Positions 58,199 to 64,000 of a stretch of 64,000 nt of DNA are shown here, one piece after another (the stretch's first letter is position 1; the number at the start of each line of letters is the position of its first letter). The position numbers and the translations under genes are program-made. The notes beneath the pieces are model-generated. The model did not search any database. It was not told the origin of the DNA and saw only the letters and a program-made list of their open reading frames with translations. Source of the stretch: Isoetes taiwanensis (Eukaryota; Streptophyta; Lycopodiopsida; Isoetales; Isoetaceae); NCBI GenBank assembly GCA_021234155.1, contig JAJEKV010000011.1, forward strand, positions 11,281,045 to 11,345,044, given 5' to 3'.

Positions 58199-59795
58199 GC
58201 CCTTATCCTGACCAGATCATACACGCTAGGCAACAGTGGAAAGCATTGGGTTGTCCTCAGCGTCCTAAAGGAAACAGGGCTCCCTCGGATAAGTGGAAGA
58301 CCTTTGAGAAACTATGCATATGTTATGTTCTGGAGGGACAGGAAGATGGCGAGGGAGAGGAAGAAGAGGAGAAGAAGAAGAGAACACCAAGGAAAGGCGG
58401 GGAGTCTCTCTCGACCAAATACGACCTCATTCTTAGCACCGAGGCGGTCTGGGGAGAAATGGACCCGACATATGGGCTCAATGGACAAGAGGCAAGTCAA
58501 GGACGGCAATGGAGAATTTCCAAGCGGGGCCCGACCCCAAGTTGTTTGACAAGCAGTTCATGAAGAGGATCTGAGGGCCTCACCGGACAAAGAAACGCTT
58601 TGACCTACAAGGCAAAATCTTGAGGGAACAATCCTGGCGAGGAAGACCGGGGAGTTCTAAATTGCAGGGCTTAAAGGATTATGCCACAGTCCTAAAGCGG
58701 CAGTCGCGTTAGAAGAAGGCATCACGGAGTTCGCAACGTTGCATCTAATGAATACCATGATTTTGATTATTACAAGGAAAAAGGCTGCCCTTGATGAGGA
58801 AGACATGAAGGAATTGAACCGTCTATGTCAACCCTACATCAACACCAAGCTGAAGCGTAGCGTTAAAACCCTTCCTTTCCCCGAGCGTGCTATGGCAATT
58901 CTCGAAAAGGAAGCTTGGATTCGAGGGGTGGTCCCATTTAAGGTGCACGATAGCTCCCCATTTCGGGTTACTTTGGGACACAAGGGATTTGGTGGTGCTG
59001 AGGCGCTTTGGACCCGTGGCACTATTTGCCATCAATATGATCAAGACCCCACCCTTTTTATGACAAAGTGACATAGAGCAGTGGTACAAGACGTGTCCGG
59101 ACATGACCGACCGGATACTTTCGGTTTCCTTGTCTTTTGCATGCCGGGCAATCAAACAACCGCTTTGTCTCCCAATGGGCAGGTGATATTAACTTCACCA
59201 ACAAGATCATGCACTCCATATACGAACTTGATCATGAGTGCGGACTTGGCTTTGCCGAAGGCACCAAGCTTTGCCAACATAGTTTTGGTTTTGATTTCAA
59301 GATCGGTGGGGTCGACTGGATAAGTGGTGGTCTAGCGAGCATCATTATCTCGACAAGTTCATGATCTCTCAAGAGCAGATGGAACCCTGGAAGGGGGGCA
59401 GGTTTATGGAGGATGTTCCATCGATGGACAAGGTCAGCAAGGATGGTGCGACCGGTCCTATACATAAATTCCTATCCGGCCAAGAGTTATCAAGTACTTC
59501 ATAACCAGCTTGGTCGAGGAAGATCAAATTGTATGCGAGTGGTACATGAATGGCCTGTTCTCTCAGGGGGCTATGCTGTTTGGAATGAAACCTATATCCG
59601 TGGTTGGAAATAAGGACATGGTTGAAACCATTCGGTCCATACCCGGATCTGCTTCATGAGCATTTCAAGGGGAGGAAGACAAATGGAAGCGAAGAAAGAC
59701 GACGAGGACGAGGGAGACAAACCCGACGGAGACGAGGATGTCAAGGATTGGACCAGAATCTTTGCCGAAAACATTATTGAAAACCCGAGATTGAG
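58199..59795 (+). pseudogene. Element 2 coding region of unknown function
   Basis: After the acceptor GAATGCAG one reads YPDQIIHARQQWKALGCPQR, WKTFEKLCICYVLEGQ, a Glu/Lys-rich run and YDLILSTEAVW. Later pieces are YYKEKGCPLDEEDMKELNRL, LPFPERAMAILEKEAWIRGV, HDSSPFRVTLGHKGFGGAEA, YELDHECGLGFAEGTKLC and WYMNGLFSQGAMLFGMKP. Codon pattern and long open pieces show it is or was coding, with five or more frame changes. I recognise no family. An N-terminal acidic run before a globular part recalls the element 1 gene, but no DIPY/SGSGTT methylase pair is visible. Confidence 0.4.
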
Positions 59796-60133
59796 GTGAG
59801 TTTACTTTGTTCTACGGTGTTTCTCGACTCGCGAAGTCGAGAAAACTCGTTCCTTTCAATACCTTTTTTTTGTCATTCTCGACTCGCTGAGTCGAAAACT
59901 CGTTCCTTTCGGCGATGATGTCATCATTTCGGGGAATTCTAGCTCAACGAAGTCCGGATCATTGTCAATGGATTCCAACGGTTCACGCCGCGAGGAGAAT
60001 GAGAATGAAAATCCGAGCAAGACACCGCCACGGCCGAAGAACCTCGAAAAGTTAATGATCCCGCGATTTGGATCCCCGATGAACCGGAAATATGGTCGAG
60101 CCAAACTCCAACTGGGATCCATTTGGTCCCACC

Positions 60134-60586
60134 AAGCTTGTAATATTTGACGTCAATGGAGTATTAGCTGCAAGATACCACGACAAAGACGCCCCGAGAT
60201 TAACACCTCGCAGATCCCGGAAAAAGCAGAGCATAAAATAGTGTATCCGAGGCCCGAGCTAAGGAAATTATTGACCGGTGCCCGCACGGATTGAAGTGGG
60301 CATATGGTCTTGTATGGCAAAGAAAAAATATTGTCAATGTTCTTGGTGTTCTCGGCATTTCAGTTTTGAAGTTCAAGTTCGTTTGGGGAAACGAAAGGGT
60401 CGAGCATGTGAAGGACCTCGATCCAGCCATCACAAAGGGGAAGCCTATAATGGTGAAAAGGTCGGCAAAGTGTTTATGAGCAATTCGAACTTTGGCAAAC
60501 ACAACACGCTGATCATAGACGACTCCGCCTACAAGTGCTATCATAACGGCGCCAAAATACAATCATTGCTAAGCCATATCGACTGA
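60134..60586 (+). pseudogene. FCP1/NIF-like HAD-family domain carried by element 2
   Basis: KLVIFDVNGVLA holds the first HAD motif; the nucleophile Asp is there, but the second acid of DxD is Asn, a form I know from plant FCP1-like proteins. In the next frames VYPRPELRKLL, RIEVGIWSCMAKK, NIVNVLGVLG, FKFVWGNERVEHV and KPIMVKRSAK follow, and HNTLIIDDSAYKCYHN is the last HAD motif. The order and spacing match the FCP1 homology domain, whose members remove phosphate from RNA polymerase II tails and other proteins. At least three frame changes break it here, two at homopolymers. With Asn in place of the acid/base Asp the activity is uncertain. Confidence 0.65.
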
Positions 60587-60878
60587 AGAATATGAGACGG
60601 ATAGGTGGTTGTCCTTGGACTCGGCCCTGTCTTGGCGGAATCCCTCTTTGCCATTCTTGTCGCCCGATGTGCTTATTTAACTATCCGAGCCTCACGCGGA
60701 ACCCGATCCAGAGAGAGCAAGCCCGATCATGAAAGCTATGGACGACAAATACTTTGGTGAACAAGAAGAGTGACCCCTCGCTTTCAGATAGTCAAATTGT
60801 GTGAATATTGTTAATCGAACGTGAACACATGTATTGACCATTTTGTAATGAATATACTTGTATATTGAGTTTTTGATG

Positions 60879-61133
60879 CCTTTTCGACTCACGAGTCGAG
60901 AAAGGCATAATGCTTGTCGTGTTGATGAAATGCTTGTACAATCTATTATGATAATGCTTGTACATTGGGTTTCTGGGACTTTCGACTTCGCGAGTCGAGA
61001 AAGGCATGCTAGTTGTCTCAATTGACAAAAGCATTTGTATGCTTCCGTGTGATTGGATGCAACCATATTCTAATGAGAATGGTTGTACTTTTGATTCTTT
61101 ATGGGCCTTTTTCGACTCGCGAAGTCGAGAAAG
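60879..61133. repeat. Three spaced TCGACTCGCGAGTCGA-type palindromes
   Basis: Copies at 60879 (CTTTTCGACTCACGAGTCGA), 60979 (ACTTTCGACTTCGCGAGTCG) and 61107 (TTTTTCGACTCGCGAAGTCG) are 100-128 bp apart. GCTTGTACATTGGGT/GCTTGTATATTGAGT-like phrases between them also repeat. Confidence 0.8.
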
Positions 61134-61236
61134 ACACTACTTCCCACGCCATTGGATGCGGTTGTATGGAATGAATGTTCTCCGTTGTAATTTGATTTCA
61201 ACGTTCTTTTTACGTTTTGACTAATGACACCGTGAA

Positions 61237-61780
61237 TTGTTAATCATACTCTCCTTGCTCCGTGTGGTTCGTGCGCGATCCGACACCAAAGACAGATCCC
61301 GGCCAGCATCACGAGAGACCGCTCCAGCGGCACGGATCCCGCTCAAGGCGGAAGAAATACCGTTCGCACGCATCCCGTCCACGCTACACTCTTGCCCGGC
61401 CTTTGGGACAAGGTTGCTCATTGATCCGAGAGGTTGCTCGCTACACCACGGGAATAAAGAAAAGCTAAGAACAAAGAGAAAGTCCGGAAGCTCAAGGCAT
61501 ATTGCAAGCATTGCATAACATCCACGGAGGTTGGGGAAGGAGCATATTCGATGAAAGGCTGCAGGAGGGCGAGTGGAGAAGTCGGGTGGACAGGTCCACG
61601 CAGTAGCTCTAGAGGCACCTCCACGTGAGGCATTCCACACTCTTCAGGTTGCCCCCAAGGCTTACGCTGAGACGGCATGAAGAAGCGCCACAAGTTAATC
61701 CCCCTAAGGTGGACCACCTACCAAGATGATGTAACTGTAGTGACAGCAAGACCGCCATGGTCTCTGCGTCCGATGTAAAA
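61237..61780 (+). pseudogene. Element 2 coding region, possibly histone H3-like
   Basis: A basic Arg/Ser/Lys-rich N-terminal part leads to RPLGQGCSLIREVARYTTG, which recalls RPGTVALREIRRYQKS of histone H3. Further on VHAVALEAPPREAFHTL and AYAETA then KKRHKLIPLRW recall the H3 pattern of an A.ALQEA helix, an EDAY turn and KRVTIMP. The middle (alpha-1 helix and loop) does not align well, and frames change at least twice. The likeness is by eye only. Alternative: an unrelated basic protein. Confidence 0.3.
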
Positions 61781-62030
61781 TACATTGTATCTGTTCAATT
61801 TATTAATAAAAATTCTTTTTCAACTACATCTTTGGTTTCAAACTTTAATGAATTTCCTTTGTTTCAGTTGCATTGTTTTTGTTCTCGACTCGCATGAACT
61901 GGGAAAAACGGCAAAAGACATTTCGGATTCAGAGTTTTATTCAAAAATTGAATTAAGGATAGTTTTCGGGTCGGGGTGCTACTTTTTATGTAAATTAACC
62001 GGGTTCCGAAAAAAAATGGGAATGGAATGA

Positions 62031-62054
62031 GTCCCACTTTAATTAAATACGACT
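62031..62054 (-). repeat. Element 2 right terminal inverted repeat
   Basis: GTCCCACTTTAATTAAATAC then GACT on the plus strand, a perfect mirror of the left end, followed at once by TATGGA. Confidence 0.9.
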
Positions 62055-62060
62055 TATGGA

Positions 62061-62798
62061 ATCCTAAGGAAGAAATAGATTATATGAAATACAAAGTTTA
62101 TGGCTGTTTGGTATATACTCATGTTCCTTCAGAATTAAGGAAAAAGCTGGACAATAGAGCTGAGATTGGTTTTTTGGGGGCTATGATAATGAAGCCAAGG
62201 GATATAGAGTATATAATCCAGAAACAAAGACCATTATAGTCAGCCGAGATGTTTTATTCAATGAAAGTGTACTATATAAACACAGGTACAGAAAAGGGGT
62301 GAAAATAGTACTTAAAATTACTGAACCCATGGTTAAATTTGAGACTGATGAGACAGATGAATCAGAGGAGATTGAACAGGCTGTTCATGAAGAAGAAAAT
62401 GAGCAAAACAATTAGGAAAATGCAATAGAAGAAGAGAGTCAAGTCCCTGCAGTAGAAATTGAACACAAAGCCCCTGAGGTGGAACAAGAACCAAAACAAG
62501 AAATGCATGATCCAGTCAAGATCAAAAGGAAAAGAAAAACACAAGCAGAAAAATTATTTGAAGAAGCAAAATTAGAAGATAAACCTTATGGCAGAACTGA
62601 GCAAGGCAAAAGTAGGCGTATTGAAGCAGTAGAGCATGAGCAAATAATGGCCATTCTAGAGGATGAGATCATACCACAGAATTTTGAAGAAGTTCAGGAA
62701 AGTGTAGACGAAGAGAAGTGGATGGCAGCTATGAGAGATGAGCTTAAATCATTTGAAGACACCAAAACATATGAGCTATTAAAATATGATGGGAAACA
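62061..62798 (+). pseudogene. Copia integrase C-terminus and linker
   Basis: YMKYKVYGCLVYTHVPSELRK is the copia integrase end (usually VFGC.AYVH...). Then come the usual VLFNES part, an acidic linker (EEIEQAVHEEEN) and EEKWMAAMRDELKSFE at the start of the reverse transcriptase. Stops at 62237 and 62415 and a frame change just before 62799 break it. Confidence 0.75.
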
Positions 62799-64000
62799 GA
62801 ATTTATAGGGAGTAAATGGTTATATAAAATTAAGCTTAATCCAGATGGCAGTAAGAAATTCAAAGCAAGATTAGTTGCTCAAGGTTATACTCAGAAAAAA
62901 GGCAGAGATTATGATGAAACCTATTCCCCTATAGTAAAACTCACAAGCATCAGAATTTTATTAGCCATGGCCAATGCACTGAACTTAGAATTGCATCATA
63001 TGGATGTTAAAACAGCTTTTTTAAATGCAACACTTGAGGAGGAGGCATTTATGAGGCAAGCCCCAGGCTATGAGCAAGGGAAAGACATGATATGGAAACT
63101 AAATAGGGCTGTATATGGGTTAAATCAATCACCAAGAGAATGGTACCTGTGTATGAATCAATTCTTGCAAGAACAGGGATTTACGAAGTTGCAAAATGAT
63201 GGCAATTTGTATAGATTCAAGCAAGGTGAAGAATATTGTATAATAGCATTGTATGTGGATGATTGCATCATGGTAGCCAACTCAATCAAAGTTCTAAATT
63301 CATGCGAGTGTATTCTGAAGTCACGGTTTCAAATGGCAGACCTAGGTGAACTAAAGAAATTCTTGGGTATAGAGGTAGTCAGGAATAGAGAGCAAAAACA
63401 GTTGAGGCTACATCAAGAAAAACATGTAGAAAATATGCTCAAAAGATTCAACCTGACAGAAGCAAAGCCAGCAAAAATTCCAATGACTCCAGGACACAGA
63501 TTAACCTGTGTACAAGATTTAACTGAAGAAGATACTGCCAAAATGGAAAACATTCCTTACAGGGCATTAATTGGATGTTTACTATACTTGGCTAATAATA
63601 CTCGATCTGACATAGTTTATGCAGTCAATACACTCAGCAGGAGAAATCATAATGCAACCAGAGAGCATTGGGAGGCTGCCAAACGAGTCTTGAAATATCT
63701 CAAAGGCACTCAAGGACATGGTATATGTTTCAATTCAGAAAATCTAATCATGAAATGTTATAGTGATGCAGATTGGGGAGGAGACCTGCACACAAGAAGG
63801 TCCACATCAGGGTATGCAATATTTCTGGGTGGAGGGGTTATTTCCTGGAGATGTAAAAAACAAGCTGCTGTGGCCATGAGTTCAGCAGAAGCTAAATATG
63901 CAGCAGCTGCATTAGTTGCCAAAGAGGTAGTGTGGCTGAGGAGATTATTAAATGAATTGAACTGTGAACAAATGGAGCCTACTGACATATGGACAGACAG
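62799..64000 (+). CDS. Copia reverse transcriptase and RNase H, open to the window edge
   Basis: One uninterrupted frame of 400 codons runs off the right edge. It starts in the reverse transcriptase (FIGSKWLYKIKLNPDGSKKF, ARLVAQGYTQKKGRDYDETY, HHMDVKTAFLNA, VYGLNQSPREWY, YVDDCIM at 63252) and goes on to RNase H (CYSDADWGGD, RRSTSGYAIFLGG, AMSSAEAKYAAAALVAKE). All catalytic acids are visible. It is the longest undamaged coding stretch in the window, but upstream stops and the missing integrase core mean the element as a whole is not autonomous. Confidence 0.85.

Larger units (their letters stand above)
49938..62054. mobile_element. Element 2: 12.1-kb DNA transposon with DUF7869 gene and a second palindrome family
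   Basis: A 24-bp perfect inverted repeat (AGTCGTATTTAATTAAAGTG then GGAC) closes both ends (49938-49961, 62031-62054), and TATGGA is duplicated outside. It sits in a copia element. A minus-strand DUF7869 gene lies next to the left end and divergent plus-strand coding pieces fill the right two thirds, exactly as in element 1. Its palindrome is TCGACTCGCGAGTCGA or TCGACTTCGCGAAGTCGA, with about 17 forms between 54300 and 61900. The terminal repeats and palindromes share no sequence with element 1, so these are two families of one superfamily. The right part is GC-rich compared with the surroundings. All coding regions are frame-broken. Confidence 0.8.
47633..64000 (+). mobile_element. Ty1/copia retrotransposon, split by element 2, right end outside the window
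   Basis: A primer-binding site TGGTATCAGAGC (48215-48226, matching the initiator tRNA-Met end) follows a candidate 5' LTR ending TTTAACA. Gag with two zinc knuckles, protease and the pre-integrase domain follow to 49937. Element 2 (49938-62054) interrupts, and the rest resumes at 62061 with the end of integrase, then reverse transcriptase and RNase H to the window edge. The integrase catalytic core is absent between the two parts. The 3' LTR is not in the window. Confidence 0.8.

Noticed and set aside
59520-59640. A methylase motif I in element 2 (GLFSQGAMLFGMKP)
   Set aside because: Spacing and neighbours do not fit SGSGTT, and no DPPY-like motif stands upstream; too weak to call.

Overview
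The window reads as nuclear DNA of a land plant with a large, transposon-filled genome. Spliceosomal introns, a plant-type receptor-like kinase, plant-type LINEs with a zinc-binding C-terminus, and Ty3/gypsy and Ty1/copia elements all point that way. The abundance of the GHTHDDID protein family (which I know as DUF7869, from memory) makes a fern or another seed-free plant my best guess, but this is inference. I see no tRNA, rRNA or CRISPR array, and no clearly intact host gene. Nearly every reading frame carries frameshifts, many at mononucleotide runs, so either the elements are decaying or the assembly keeps indel errors.

The most interesting objects are two DNA transposons of one architecture. 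Element 1 (335-9188) has imperfect 33-bp terminal inverted repeats. It holds a minus-strand DUF7869 gene next to the left end and a divergently transcribed plus-strand gene of seven exons. That second gene encodes an acidic N-terminal part, a ParB-like domain and a beta-class N4/N6 DNA methyltransferase (DIPY, then SGSGTT). The element is peppered with the palindrome TATGCGCGCATA: 12 perfect copies plus CpG-mutated variants, including a run of seven spaced about 40 bp apart in the first intron. Element 2 (49938-62054) has 24-bp perfect inverted repeats and a 6-bp target duplication TATGGA. It has the same left-hand DUF7869 gene, but a different palindrome (TCGACTCGCGAGTCGA and relatives), again in a spaced array. 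Its plus-strand side encodes an FCP1-like HAD domain and, less surely, BAH-like and histone H3-like segments. A third cluster of a different CGCG palindrome (27617-27805) may be the relic of another such family. The working idea is that each family marks itself through its own palindrome and its own chromatin or DNA-modifying proteins.

Layout. 1-334 flank; 335-9188 element 1, ending inside a broken receptor-kinase gene (9182-10376); 11729-15776 a decayed gene of another putative transposase family (GHGKGEHDG motif); 16004-24140 a minus-strand Ulp1/C48 protease-like gene whose 3' part is duplicated in tandem; 24536-25048 tandem repeat; 25606-26640 kinase-like fragment; 27617-28580 palindrome cluster and minisatellite.

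30216-42852 is a complete Ty3/gypsy element with 2.6-kb LTRs and a GTGCT target duplication. It sits in a minus-strand LINE and itself carries a LINE fragment. 42858-43276 is that host LINE. 44290-46720 is a 5'-truncated LINE with a 15-bp target duplication. From about 47633 to the window end lies a Ty1/copia element, split by element 2, with an open reverse transcriptase/RNase H frame running off the right edge.
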